64,000 nucleotides of DNA from Pieris napi (GCF_905475465.1 NC_062249.1:12102501-12166500); one strand, 5' to 3'. Numbered from the stretch's first letter, positions 48,146 through 60,500 are shown. Made by a program: numbers and translations. Notes: a model not told the origin generated them from the sequence alone.

Positions 48146-51100
48146 AATACAGGCTATTTTAAATTATTTAGTAATATAATAATCATTAATGCGTTATATT
48201 ATCACAACCATGGCGTAACAAAGTTGAGAGAGGATTATGGAAGATATGCATTCTTTCATATTCGCAGAGAAGACCATACCAACTTTCTCGTACATCATTT
48301 AGCCTTAAAAATATCAACACCAATATCTACCGTATATCAAAAGCACATTGAAGTGTATAAATGTGTTGCTGTCACTGGGTTTTACGTGTGACAAATGACG
48401 CTTGAAAAATTGCCGCAACTTTAGGTATTAACTTTTTAGTGAATGGCCAGATTACAGTTTTCGAATCTGTTAAATTGGGATGCACACATTTGTTATAGAG
48501 TACAATACAAATAGAGTCATTTGTTTTAAATAATTAATCTAGTCGAGATCGGTCATTAACTATATCACACACATTTGTTGTTATGTCCAAAAATTATGGC
48601 TTATATTAGAGCGTGTTTATGGTCGTCATAAATTACTTTTGTTATTAATGCAAAAACAGAAATGGTAATTAAACCTTATAAATATTAAGTATTTTTGTAT
48701 CTACTTTTATGCCATTTCGTGTATGGTATCTATAGTACTGCATATTTATGAAAAATAACTATAAAAACAGACGATATATACCATATTTTTAATGAAGAAC
48801 TGCGGTGAATCAAACCACAGAACTTTTGTTGATTCGATGTGAAGTTAACTCTATCAATAATGATCCATTGTTAATGAGAGAATTTAATTTATTCGTTGTT
48901 TTCAGTTATTGAAAACTGTATTGTGTGGTAATTGGAGAAGCGAGAGTTATTTCTACTATCAAACAAGTTGACTTAATCTATGTAGAACTTCGAATTCTGT
49001 ACTGGTTCATGATCTTAACATCTGTACAAAAATTACTTGGAATATTAGTTAACAGACAAATATCGTGTTTATGAAGTTAAAAATATAATTTATATAGTAA
49101 TAGTTTATCAATTAAAGAGTAATAAACCAACATCACTTCGTGTCTTGAATATCACATGCCAAGAATTCAAAAGCTTGGATTGAAAATTGAACCCCATTAA
49201 CGATTGCAATTTAAAAACTAAGTACTTTTCCCTGCGTTCTTTCGCAGTTTCGTCAAGGTCCACGGCGCGGTCGTCAATCCAGTTTACATAGACGACACAG
49301 TCTGTTTGCCACACCGCGCTGGACTCACCGCAATTCCGTTAAATACTATAAACGTTACCTAACAGAAAATTATTCTTTGCTTTATGTTTAAATAGAGCGG
49401 CAAGGAGGCTTTTGCAAAGTATGGAGTAAACGAAAATACATTTGTTTCTATATAGAGATATTGTTGAAACTTTAATCTTAAATCTAGAATGTTCGTACGG
49501 GCTGTAATTTTTTTTTAAATTCCATATATATATAGGTATCGGAGTTTTCTGAAATCCGCCAATTAGCCCTAGTATTTTGCCAACGCTTTTGGTGCAAATT
49601 TCACTATAGCTCAATATTACTCAGCCAGCACAATACAGTGCACTTGAATCGTCTATTGAGACAATAAAATGCGTTATGAATATTAAATTTAGCTCGTGCA
49701 TTCAAGTTTTCCGCTTGCAAAGCCACTTGACGGGTAAAAATAAAGCATAGTCCAGGCATAATCAAAATCAACCATGACTGACATAAGTGCATGGTCATTA
49801 CATTGGAAGGGCTTTGGCTATACAATAGGCGCGTGGCCACGCAATGACTTCACTTTTTAAATTATATACAAATGTACATGTAACATTTGTATGTATTAAT
49901 ATACTTAATTATAATGCAATTGGCTAGAGGATCCAGAGAGATCTAGAAAATCCAATTCCCAAGATACTTTTATCGACGCCATTTTTTATAATGCTTGAAT
50001 TTATGGCTATAATTTAGATATAATAGGCCAATTTTATATACAAAAATATTAGTATATTGAAAGGCAATTCCAATATACATAAAACTTATACATTAACAAA
50101 GAGTTTATCTTTGCATGCACCGAGTTCTACTCAAAGTATGTTTAAGCATATACAATGCACTACATAGGTTCACTATAATTTACACAAGTTTCATAAATGT
50201 TGTGGGTTTCAGACAAATGTTCATTCAATTTGAACAACTGCAACTACTGCTAGTTTGAATTTAAACACGAAATAATGTTGCATTTATGCAATGAATCGTT
50301 TGTGCATCGCAAAACTTGTACAATTATATTTTTTTATATTTTGTCTGTTTATGATATGGCTTTGTAATGATTACAGGTTTGGAATGGCGAAAGAGTTATT
50401 TGAATTGGTTCGGTAACTTTGTGAGTATTTATTTGTTGTAATTAATATACATGAAAATAAATAGGTACTTTCTATTTCTAACATCATCTTTTTTGAGTTC
50501 TCTCATAATTGTGTAGTTGACATTTGCATTCATCGTCAGTAGTAGATCCGCTTCCCAATATTTCACTGTCAGACAAAAACCGGCACCTTGACAGTGAAAT
50601 GGCAGAGAAAATTCGCAACACAGGACTTCCTGTCAACCGGTCCACGCCCGTCTCGTTCGACAGCAAAAACAACTAATAAAAACTGTCTATAGAAATGCAA
50701 TATCCTACGGAAATGATTAGACAGTGTGTCAAGACATCGTAGTTAAATATTATAGTACTACATCGATTTTTTAATAAAGTCTCTGCGTTTTAATATAGTA
50801 ATGGAATCTTTAATATCATAGAGCTTTATCTCGTGCGATAAAACTATTGGTAATTTATGAATTTTTCTACTGCTGCTTTACTATATATATTCATAGTAGT
50901 CTTGTTACAACATGACATGTTTGGGAACTACTCGCTGTTATCTCTTATCAATGACGGTGTTTAGCAAATAAAGCTAATGTTAGTGACCCAGTAAACTATA
51001 TATATCTTCCAATGTTTTTGGGATAAAAATAAATGTAACATTTGATTAGGGTTCAAATGTTTTGATTCACAGAACGCAAGTGGCCGTGTGTACTTAAAAA

Positions 51101-52910
51101 ATCATGGAGCATATATGTATACTGTATAGTTAAAATTCTACTCAGAAAATATCGCACGAATAAATCTGTAGTAAAAAACTTGAATAGGCTAGTAATATTG
51201 TCACGTAAGAAGTGGTCTACGTGTTAAGATGATGTATGGAACGTGATTCATCCGGCCTACATCTCATAGAAAGAGCAGATATGACCTGACCTTTGAAAAG
51301 ACGTGACTGCCTAATTAACGGCCAACTGAGAATTTTTCTTAAGTTTAAAATTTAAAACCATATGAAGTAATTTTTTTTTTATATATTACCGTTAGTGTGC
51401 GGCATGATATTGAGAGTTAATTAGTTGGATTGTACGTTGTGTGTACTTTATTATGTAAGTTTAAGTTTATATTGTACCAATACAGGATTGAATGTTTCAA
51501 TAGCCGTACTTTAGTTAGTTAGTGAATCTTCGGTTGGAAACAATGTTAATTTGTTCCAGTTCAAACCTTTTAAAACCAATTTATATCCACGTTCATTAAT
51601 GAAATTTGTTTATGAATAATAATGATATACCTAAACACCGCATTTAGCATTAGTGGTTATTACCAATGTGTTCAAAGGCTGCTAATACCTATTATTGATG
51701 GCCACTTCCTGGACATAAATAACCGGTTGGATAAAGCCACTTTGATTGCACTTGAGTGAAAGCTGTTACAATTTGAATTACACTCGAATGAATCTATAGA
51801 TCACAAGGTCTTTGACCTGTAATAATAGCCATTACCTTTGAGCTGTTATTAATCCTATGGATCTAATATACAATTATGAAAGAAAAAATGCAAGTGGGAT
51901 AACTTAATGAATAGCCGCAGTACACTTGTTTTGTCTTAGTAGTTTGTAAAAATATAACCAACACGATATTGTTCATTAAAAAGCTACTAAAAAGTTTTAG
52001 GTTCTAATAGAAAAGTTTTCTACTCTCAATGAAAAAATAATTAGTAGAATTGACGAAACGACGTAATTGTATGCAATTTAAAGCAAGACCATTTTCTAAA
52101 TAATCACGTGAGGTATAGGAATCATTCGTGCATGTATAATATACTGACAAACTATTAATACTAAATATACCTACATAATATCTCTCACGTTATACCAAAT
52201 ATTGTTATATAAGATCAATTAAAAGTATAAGTAGTACGGAAATTTGTTCAAACTAGAAAGTAATACTGAAATATATTTCAAAATAATGATTGCTAATATT
52301 ATTCGGTGACAGTCGTTTCCGAGATTTAAATTATTTTCGACTTCGTCACGTATTATGTCTTCAGAAACGGCGTACAGTCTTTTGTAAAATCGAAATATAT
52401 TTTGTGATAAACCATAGCTCAAGTTTCACACCGAAAACCTTCTATAGTTTATTAAATTAAAAGAAATGTTTTATCAAAAATATTTTCAAATTGGGCCCAA
52501 TTGTTGTTTTATTTTAATTGGCCCAACTAAGTCAAATTTAATTCAGGCTGAAATTAATTTTACGATGGCCTTAATTTCTTTGTTTAACACACAATATGGG
52601 TCACATATAGCTTTAGACGTGCGATATAAGACAAATAAATTCAATTGATTAAACAGCCCAGGGTAGGTACTACAAGGGTATTTCTGAGGCACAATTAACT
52701 TCTTTGGCGTCCGACATCTACACAACCCATCAGTAAAATTTCACCGGAAAGGATTGACCATTCGGTCGGCTCCTCACACCATAGGCTGAAGCAATTTTAA
52801 TTATAATAACCACGAGGCCCAGCAACATTAATATACAAGTAAACGTCCAAATGAGTTCTAGAAATGGTTTATTATTATTATTAATGTTTTGAGATTCCGT
52901 TATAATGTAC
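48146..52910. other. Gene-free stretch with some coding-like minus-strand patches
   Basis: A minus-strand frame at 49,108-49,314 contains VNWIDDRAVDLDETAKERRE with GC-ending codons. Another at 50,484-50,672 contains FLSDSEILGSGSTTDDE. Neither shows a domain that I recognise or clean splice sites, so neither is called. A 12-bp perfect inverted repeat (ATTTCACTGTCA and complement) lies at 50,560-50,571 and 50,589-50,600. The rest is AT-rich with nothing recognised. Confidence 0.4.
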
Positions 52911-53034
52911 CTCCCGTGAAACTTTCAAGTACCAGCTTCACGTTAGTAATCTTGAGGTCATAATCAGAAATGGTCATGACTTTGTAAGAGCCGTCAGTAT
53001 ATCCCATTACGCCAATCTCGTTGTTAATACTTCT
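52911..53034 (-). CDS. Candidate exon or pseudo-exon of a takeout/JHBP-like protein
   Basis: On the minus strand a 41-codon open segment reads RSINNEIGVMGYTDGSYKVM then TISDYDLKITNVKLVLESFT and G, with GC-ending codons (TAC, GTC, ACC, GAC, CTC, AAG, GTG, CTG) unlike the AT-rich surroundings. It follows TTAG, a possible acceptor preceded in frame by a stop, and ends GGAG|GTACAT, a plausible donor in phase 1. The DG-x-x-Y ... I-x-DY-x-LKI ... V-x-L-x-L-x-x-F-x-G spacing resembles the later half of the takeout/haemolymph JHBP domain, a secreted fold binding small lipophilic ligands. It would suit the signal-peptide exon 3.2 kb upstream on the same strand, but no intervening or following takeout exon was found. 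A relic duplicate is the main alternative. Confidence 0.35.
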
Positions 53035-53426
53035 CTAATGCGCTTCAACGAGCCTAATGACACGACAGATGTGTTAAATTCGACTAAATTGTTTGGAATG
53101 TATGTAGATGTAGGATGTGGTACATTCACAGCTTAACTCTGCCAATTACGTATATGTATACACTATACATGTGCTATGTTCTTATTTCATATGGTTAAGC
53201 ATGGTTTAATAAATGCGTTATCAGAAGTCCTAGTTTCGAGAAAGGGACAAAACTTTGGCATTAATAGAATTTATAGTTTAAAATTATTAGTAAAAAATAG
53301 AGGTCAAAAAATTAAATTTTGTTAAATAATTAACAAATAAAAAGAAATGCATAAAGAAAACCTTTTTAATAATAATTAGTTGTGCGCATACCCTAGCAAT
53401 ACAATTCTATACATAAAAAAAAATAA
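53035..53426. other. Gene-free AT-rich stretch
   Basis: Nothing recognised on either strand. Confidence 0.5.
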
Positions 53427-53703
53427 GTGGCGGTACAACCTCTTTAGGTCTTTGCCTCAGATTTCTGATCTCTCATGATCATTTTTAAATCTAATAGGTA
53501 AGTAGGTTATCAGCTTCCAGTGCCTGACACACGCCATCGACTTTTTGGGTCTAAGACATGTCGGTTTCCTCACGATGTTTTCCTTCACCGTTCGAGCAAA
53601 TGTTAAATGCGCTCATAGAATGAAAGTCCATTGGTGCACAGCCGGGGATCGAAACTACTACCTCAGGTTTGAGAGTCGCACGCTGAAGCCACTAGGCCAA
53701 CAG
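53427..53703 (-). mobile_element. tRNA-derived SINE, full length, minus strand
   Basis: AAGTGGCGGTACAACCTCTT at the left is the 3' end; GGGGATCGAAACTACTACCT and GCCACTAGGCCAACA at the right hold the B- and A-box complements. It shares the TCTAAGACATGTCGGTTTCC variant with the copy at 23,596. TCTATACATA before and TCTATGCATA after it look like an eroded target-site duplication. Confidence 0.87.
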
Positions 53704-54234
53704 CTCTACAAATCTATGCATACAGTAAGTAATTTTTCAATAACTTAAATCGTTTACTGTTGTAATCATAGAGAAATATAAAAATACTTTACTATTTTCG
53801 ATGTACTAAGACTTCATAAAAACGAATTCGGCATTTTTGACGTATATATATTGTATGTTAAAAATATGCCAAGAATATGCCCCGAATGACTACTCCCAAG
53901 AACATGAGAACTCACTTTCCACAACATTAAATAAATGTACCATAATCTACGACTACAAAACATTGTCTTGGTTGTATGCCTGTTGCCTACACTGTATAGG
54001 AATTGGATTTAGTAACTAACCAAGTATATTATTTTTATATACCTACTCAAAAAAGAAGATGCCTGGAGCTGCCGTTTGTTGCTTAGACTTTTCTTCTTAA
54101 GAGTGTCGTGGTGTTTTCTAAGAACCTAATGAGTCATCATCTTTAACAGAGATAGATGACCTTAAAGAAAGGCGGAAGACTTGGAGCCGAAATATATTTA
54201 CTCAAAAACAATTTTATTCATTTAGGTAACACAA
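53704..54234. other. Gene-free stretch
   Basis: Nothing recognised. Confidence 0.5.
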
Positions 54235-54905
54235 TGTACACTTATGAACGTCAATAAAGAAATACATATTAAATGCTAAATGCTTCTACTGCCAGTTCTC
54301 AAATCAAGGGGGTAGAACGTACGAGAAGAATTGGCAAGAATATTTCACGACAGATTGAAGTAAGAATCTCTAAGTCGGTGACTCATGTCTGAGTATCGTG
54401 GTCAGCTGTAAAGTAAGATCTAGCGCAAATAATTTTTCCTCCACCTCCTTCGGTCCTACGCTCCTTTTACAACGGTGTACAATTTTCGACGCGTCTTTGA
54501 CTTGATCAGTCCATGTCGTTGACGCACGTCCACTCGATCTTTTGCCTTCGGAGTTGCTAATCACGATGAGCTTCTTTAGGTTCTATTATACGTCGTCGGC
54601 ATATTATAGTCGATAAACGGGTTTTAATATGGAGCTGTGTAAGGATCGATACTTTGGTGCCTTTAGCAGTCCACGGTATTTTTAACAATCGGATTCAGCA
54701 CCATATTTCAAAAGCATCATTCCTTTGCCTTCTTCTTTCCTCGGTTTAAGATTGTCCACATTTCTGGCTTTCTGCTCCATATGATTTTTGCTCAGTTCAC
54801 TGTGAGACCAATGATACTTCTTGCTGGAGTCCTTGGAACAACTCCTCCTTGTCCCATAGTGAAGAAAGAATAGGGCAGTAAAAGACCTTTGTCACTTTAG
54901 TTCCT
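54235..54905 (-). mobile_element. LINE (RTE-like) ORF2 C-terminus plus 3' UTR, inactive
   Basis: Minus-strand frames give DAFEIWC, a stop, IRLLKIPWTAKGTKVSILTQ and LHIKTRLSTIICRRRI, then after a frameshift ISNSEGKRSSGRASTTWTDQ and VKDASK. A-F-E-x-W-C ... R-x-L-K-I-P-W-T ... T-x-V-S-I-L ... GRA-x-x-x-W-x-DQ is the conserved tail of RTE-like LINE ORFs. Immediately downstream is the 3' tail ACTGGCAGTAGAAGC, GACGTTCATAAGTGTACATT, GTGTTACC and AATAAAATTG. This copy ties the solo tails at 40.5 and 62.2 kb to a coding LINE. Confidence 0.7.
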
Positions 54906-56225
54906 CTAAACGACCTTGTGTGCGGCCGTTAGAGCATTTAAGATTTCTATATTTTTAATCCTCGTGGTACTTTCTAAATATTTGTTTGTAATACCATCGC
55001 GAATAGATTGAGCCATGCGTTGGTTGCTGGGTAGCAATATATATATAATAACAATAAACAAAGAACATTATATTTAAATAAAATTCTAAATTATAATTCC
55101 AGAGACAATTACTACATTGATGACTGTTTTCTTAATTCTCCAAAATCTAATGGCCCAGCCAATATCAGCCCGCAGTTACGTCCGCTAGAATTTTGTGTCC
55201 GTTGTTTTACGACCTCTTTAAAAATAACTGCTACATTTCAGTCTTATGAAAAACATAATCATAGGTAAAAACCGTAGAAAAATCGGTTTGTTATCTTTGA
55301 ATTTATCGCGTTAATACAGATGCGGCCGAAGGAATTCCTTTAATAACATGTAAGGTGTCTCCTAGTCAAAAGAAATATATTTGTTTCGAGTTTCATTTGT
55401 AATATTCCACGACTACGTCAAACATAAATAAATTAAACATCATATCTTTCAACTTGCGCAAATCTGAATACGTGATTCACAATAATCCTCAACGCCGTTA
55501 ACTGTTTGCAATTCGTAATGAGAAATCTAAGATATTCAGATGAACTGTTTCTTGCACGCTTCACGGTAATTTAGCACAGATTGACTCGACAAAACATCTA
55601 TCCGTAGTTAATCAAGTACCTATTAAATTCCAATCGCAATAAGAAATTATGATTATTACGGCCTAAATACGGGGTTCTTTTAAGTCGCGAAATAGTACCG
55701 CGTATCGTCATGGATGTCAATGCGAAACGTGTATTAAACTCATTTTTACGGACATTTTTTGTTTGAATATTTTAATTTCACAATGATAACTTTTGAAGTA
55801 TTTACAAGAATTGTAAGACACGCGAAATCTCAGGCCGCTTTTATATCATTTCAAATTGTACAACTAGGATAACGATATCAAACTCGTTTTAATTTAAAAT
55901 TTTGATTACGAAGATAATAAGTTACGCACTTATGACAAGTCCATTCAATCAAAATAACTTAAACGAAAACAATATAATCGAGATCAATACGAAACAAATT
56001 CTCAACATACAAACGTAAACTGACTCATAGATTTATATTTTATCAATAAATAAACGTGTTACATTTACATATAGTACTACCAACATAAAACTCGTTATCA
56101 TGTTATCAGATATGACGCACCGGTTTAGGTATAGTACGAAATGTGTATCTTATAAGAAATTTGTGGGATATAATGAGCACTTTTATTCGAATAAGGTTTT
56201 ATAATACTTAATAAAAGTACGTTAC
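54906..56225. other. Gene-free stretch, presumably start of the long first intron
   Basis: No exon found on the minus strand. One minus-strand frame near 55,640-55,740 (with FNTRFALTSMTIRGTISRLK) is open for about 50 codons but has no recognised domain. Confidence 0.4.
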
Positions 56226-56292
56226 CTGTTAGAGCTGCCAACATAAGCGCGAGCGCCGCCACACCTGTCGTCCTTCCACGAGAGGACCTCAT
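56226..56292 (-). CDS. First coding exon, signal peptide of an unidentified secreted or membrane protein
   Basis: The ATG at 56,292-56,290 has the good insect context GACAAAATG. The exon encodes MRSSRGRTTGVAALALMLAA then LT, plus one base of a Gly codon: a basic n-region (three Arg), an 11-residue hydrophobic core (VAALALMLAAL) and small residues after it, i.e. a textbook signal peptide. It ends at AACAG|GTAACG (phase 1). A signal-peptide exon ending in phase 1 and followed by a very long intron is common in insect cell-surface and secreted protein genes. A longer open frame extends 6 codons upstream but begins with GTG, so the ATG is preferred. No further exon can be assigned with confidence; the takeout-like segment at 52,911 is a candidate. 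The protein family is unknown. Confidence 0.5.
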
Positions 56293-56647
56293 TTTGTCTC
56301 TTTTCAACACGTTACAGTTTTACAACAAAAACAAGAGAAGAGTCAAATTCAAAATTCTGACTCTTCAACAGTTAACGTCTCTTGACAAAACAATACACAA
56401 AGTTTTTGTTACACCTGCGTAACGTTCGCAAAGATAAAACACACTACTTCACTTCAAAAGTTTCTAACATTATGAAAAAAATACAATATGACGTGAGGCG
56501 GACGATATTTGTAAGTCCATCGCGATGATTTAATTATAAAATAAAGTTCTTATAAGATCGCATACAGTTTAACTTGTTTCGACAGTTGAATCCGACGAGA
56601 AGTAAGAAGTCGCACACAACCAACTTCCACGAGCGCGGAGGCTAACT
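56293..56647 (-). other. Probable 5' leader of the signal-peptide gene
   Basis: Runs from the initiator to the ATG. If unspliced it holds three short upstream ORFs, starting with ATGCGATC (9 codons), ATGGACTTAC (16 codons) and ATGTTAGAAAC (8 codons). It also has a stable hairpin close to the start codon: GAAGAGTCA at 56,337-56,345 pairs with TGACTCTTC at 56,358-56,366. The sequence turns abruptly GC-rich toward its 5' end. A leader intron cannot be excluded. Confidence 0.4.
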
Positions 56648-56760
56648 GACGCGAACGGCGAAGAACGCCGCGCGCGGCATTCAAGCAGGAAGCGGCAAAA
56701 AGAGGAACTAAATGGCGTCAGACGTTGGCGGTTGGAGCCTGCGAAACGCAAGGATCAAAA
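56580..56760 (-). promoter_or_regulatory. GC-rich core promoter region with arthropod initiator
   Basis: A CpG-rich block in otherwise AT-rich DNA (GCGCGGAGGCTAACTGACGC, GCGAACGGCGAAGAACGCCG, CGCGCGGCATTC). On the minus strand TCAGTT at 56,649-56,644 matches the insect initiator TCA(G/T)T(C/T), with A+1 at 56,647. GGTTGT begins at +27, one base from the ideal downstream promoter element position. No TATA box lies at the expected distance. The location 355 bp upstream of the signal-peptide ATG supports the assignment, but the exact start is an inference. Confidence 0.4.
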
Positions 56761-57376
56761 GGCTTTTTAAATTACGTTAATGTATCCTTGTTTATTACAT
56801 TTACCTTTTCATATCGAATGAATAACAAAAATTTTAAAACATTTAAGCATTAAATCGATGTAGGTATTATGTTTAGTAAATAAAGTTTTTTTACTTAAAG
56901 CAGATACATGCGCAAACTTCCCGCGCAATATCTGACCTAGTTTATTAATAAAAAAACTTTAATGCGTACTTTGTGTCATAAGTTCGTGTTTTACCTATAA
57001 TATCAGGTGTAAACTAAAGTAGACTTTCGTCATTGCATTGTTTTTCTGTATAGTTCAACGATTTTATTTATTCTTTATTAGGTATATTTTGTTATTTACA
57101 AGATAACAGCATCCCATCTTCGAATTCACTTTCAAATTGTAGTGTGAAAAGGGAGAGTCGATTTGTGACTAATCCAGTTCAATATCGTATGAGTCACGAG
57201 CGCCAAGCAATTTTCTAATTGAGTTCATTCATAAAATGAGGAGGCCGACGGACATAAGTATCCTTTTAATTTTCATAAATTATTACCATTACTATTTTTT
57301 TCTTTATCACTGTTCTCCAACCATATGCTAGAATGTTTTGATTGGCCCAATATTAGGACATACGTTTCTTCGTATA
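56761..57376. other. Upstream AT-rich flank
   Basis: No exon or classifiable repeat recognised upstream of the putative promoter. Confidence 0.5.
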
Positions 57377-57513
57377 TACTTCTTTTGGCGCGTTAGAGAA
57401 AAATGATGAGAGTAAATTTTTTCTATTGTCAGCGTCGTTTTTTCTACAAACGTAGAATAAGGCGAAAGATACAATTTTTGAAAAGATTTTTATCTTGTTA
57501 CGCCAAAGAAGTA
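57377..57513. mobile_element. MITE-like element with eroded terminal inverted repeats
   Basis: The left end TACTTCTTTTGGCGCGTTA is matched by the complement of the right end, TACTTCTTTGGCGTAAC, with one gap. It is 137 bp long and non-coding. TA-rich DNA flanks both ends, so a Tc1/mariner-like origin is possible. Confidence 0.5.
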
Positions 57514-60500
57514 GCTATAACGCGTTTTTAAAGGCTAGTAACCTAAAACAATTATAATTTAATAAGGATTCATCCCAATGCCCACGTTAACCATGAAGCA
57601 CTGGAAACTGTGATTTTACTTGGGTCTTTTTCTATTAGCTAAAACCTCGCCTCGCATTATTCTTCATAAAATAAAAGTAAAGTAAACAACGTTTATTATG
57701 GAATATAAGATACGTATCATTTATTCCACGTCATTAAATTTGAATCGGTAGGCATCCCTACTCATCGGCAAAATACAAATTACACTTTGTTAATAATTGC
57801 ATTAGCTTTAAAACAATAACTCTAGTACAGGTAAACCGTTGACGCAAAGATAATATTATTGCTTACGCATGGCGACATACATCTACATTTTGGAATAATA
57901 ATATATATCGTGAATATTAATATTGGAATAATTCATAGAACTTTTATTATACATAACAATACATTATTCGAGTATGTTTTATACGGCTTTGAAGTGTTGA
58001 AATGCTACGTAATAAAATATAATTAATTGAATATAAATATACCCGAACAAAATTGGGTTAAACAATTAATTAAAATAACCATACCTCAAATTAATACAAT
58101 TATACCTATCTATGATAATTTCATCACAGAAATTACTACATATAATTATCAAAAGCTTCATTAAGCATTTACTGTGTTTATTTTATGTAATGGTCATTAT
58201 GCATAATTAATATAATTATAGGCGCACCTCTATGAACCTTTTAATTCAAATTTACCTTTAATTTTAATATTTTGTATACACTAGCGGTGAGCTACGTTTT
58301 AATTCGATCCTGGCATGATGTTATATATATTCGGTAAATTTACCCACATAAAAATAATTTTTCGATTCAAGTCGGTAGTTCCTCAGACTAGACTGTTCAA
58401 TCAAACATACCAGCCAAAATACCAGCATATTTTAAAGTTATGTTAACGTCAGGAAATTTAACTCTCGAGAGAAATATTGTATTGAATATAAAAAAAAATT
58501 AAGTCCTATTAGACATCTTCATTAATTTAGATACTCGGACGAATTTAAAAACTCTACATCAAAAAATATTATTTGAGTATAGTATACAGATCCCGGGATC
58601 CCATCAAATTTAAAATAATTTACATTACCATCTGTATCATCACAAAATGATTGTGAACCATAAGAAAAGTGTAGTGAATGCAAAGTCGTTTCTTATATTT
58701 GACTCTGTATAAACAATTACTCTGAAAAGTAGCTTCTAAAGATTTCCAGGTTACTTTACCGGTTGGGTAAAACAACTTCAAATAGTCAGGAAAAAAATAT
58801 CGTTATTTAAATTATACGTAATTAGCCGCTCGCCCCTTATACATTGCATTGTAATACGTCACTAAAAGGTTCGATAGTAATTAAAATCAGTTTTTGTGGG
58901 ATATTGGTACTGGTAAACCAACTCGAATTCAGAATTAAACTGCTATCGAAAATTGGACAAAACTATTCCCCGACCGAATTTAATGAAAGGGGATCGGCCC
59001 TTGTTTTGAACGCTCAAATAGAATTAAAAAACTACCCCTTGTTGATAATCGCTCTATTTAGCAATTGGAAAGATTACTACTTGACTGGGCCATTTATTAA
59101 AATGTCAATCAAATAATTGACAATTGACATCCAAAAAATAAATCGTTTTAATTAATGAATTAGTTGCTTAGGCTAAATAAATGTATTTTAAAATTTAAAC
59201 TTTTTATGACAAATTGATGGTAAAAAAAAATCTAAAAAAAAATTAAATAGTATATGTAATACATATATACAATACTTAGTGTCGCCACGCACTAACGATC
59301 CTTCTTTCAGTGCCAACTGTCTGTGGTCGTGGGGGGCGGTGTTACTATCGTCAGATGAGCCAGACCAGTTTAATAAAAAAAATTGTATAAACATCGTTAT
59401 AAGTACCTTATAAACTGTCTGATTAAAACGCGATCTCGAATCGTAAATACAGGTAAACAGTAAAAACATTGAAAAAACACATAATTTTTTTTGTATCTAT
59501 TACAGAACTTGAAATATTGTGAAAAATATATTAAACATCCGTTGTGTTACATACAAGAAATTAGTTACTAAAATACTTCATTAGCAATAAACCGTTTGAT
59601 CTCAGCTTGTTTGGTTTCCATGGCATTAGGAGGGATGAATTTTTGCCCCCATCTGTCCCGGCGGATTACTCACAGGCTGGCGACTTCTCAAATCACCAAT
59701 ATCGTAAAGGTAGACGGTATCGCATTATAATCCTAAATAAAGCTACACGCCTCATCGTTCGTGCATGAAACGAGGATAGCTTGCACAGCTAAATAAATGG
59801 CTTCTAGAATTAATCTCAGTTATATTTTGCGTCGTTTTCTAGAATATTATATAATAAAATAATTGAATTGTATAATTTTTCAGAGTTACTTTTAATTTTG
59901 TTTGGTTTTGGTTATACACTTCTTGCACTATATCCTTTATACATATTTCTTTTTTCCTGTCCTTTCCCTTAATAAATAAAATATTTTTTGCGAGTAGGTA
60001 ACATGTTACTGCTTCAAATAAAATATGTTGTAGGTATTGATATAGATAGTGTATAATAGCAATACAAATTACACCTTGACCGACTATCAATAGATCGGTT
60101 ACAAGGTATGTAATTTGAACTCGGTTTTAAGAACTGTGTAAGGTTTGAACTCTAGGAAATTATTAAATGTATGCGATCAATAGCTAATGACAATTGCAGG
60201 CTGTAAATATATACACAGAATAACATTCTGAGAATTCAATTGATTATTGCTAATTTGTTTATAAAATATGTTTTTTTCTTAATCATATAACTCCATTTTC
60301 TTATTAAATAGGATTTTTTTTTCAGAAAATAAAAAGTATTACGTTTAAAAACATTTTCCATCCCTTTTACACGAAACAAATACAATAAAATGGCTTTCCA
60401 TTATTAAAATATACGACTTCTAACTAAATTGAGTGCGTAGAATTCAGGGCTGCCGCAAGCGAGCTTCCCTAAGACTGAGAGTGCATTAGAGCCTAACGTT

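Noticed and set aside
59280..59360. TTTCAG acceptor-like site before a GC-rich segment
   Set aside because: Neither frame on either strand gives a recognisable domain and no donor follows; it looks like a retrotransposon 3' end but could not be confirmed.
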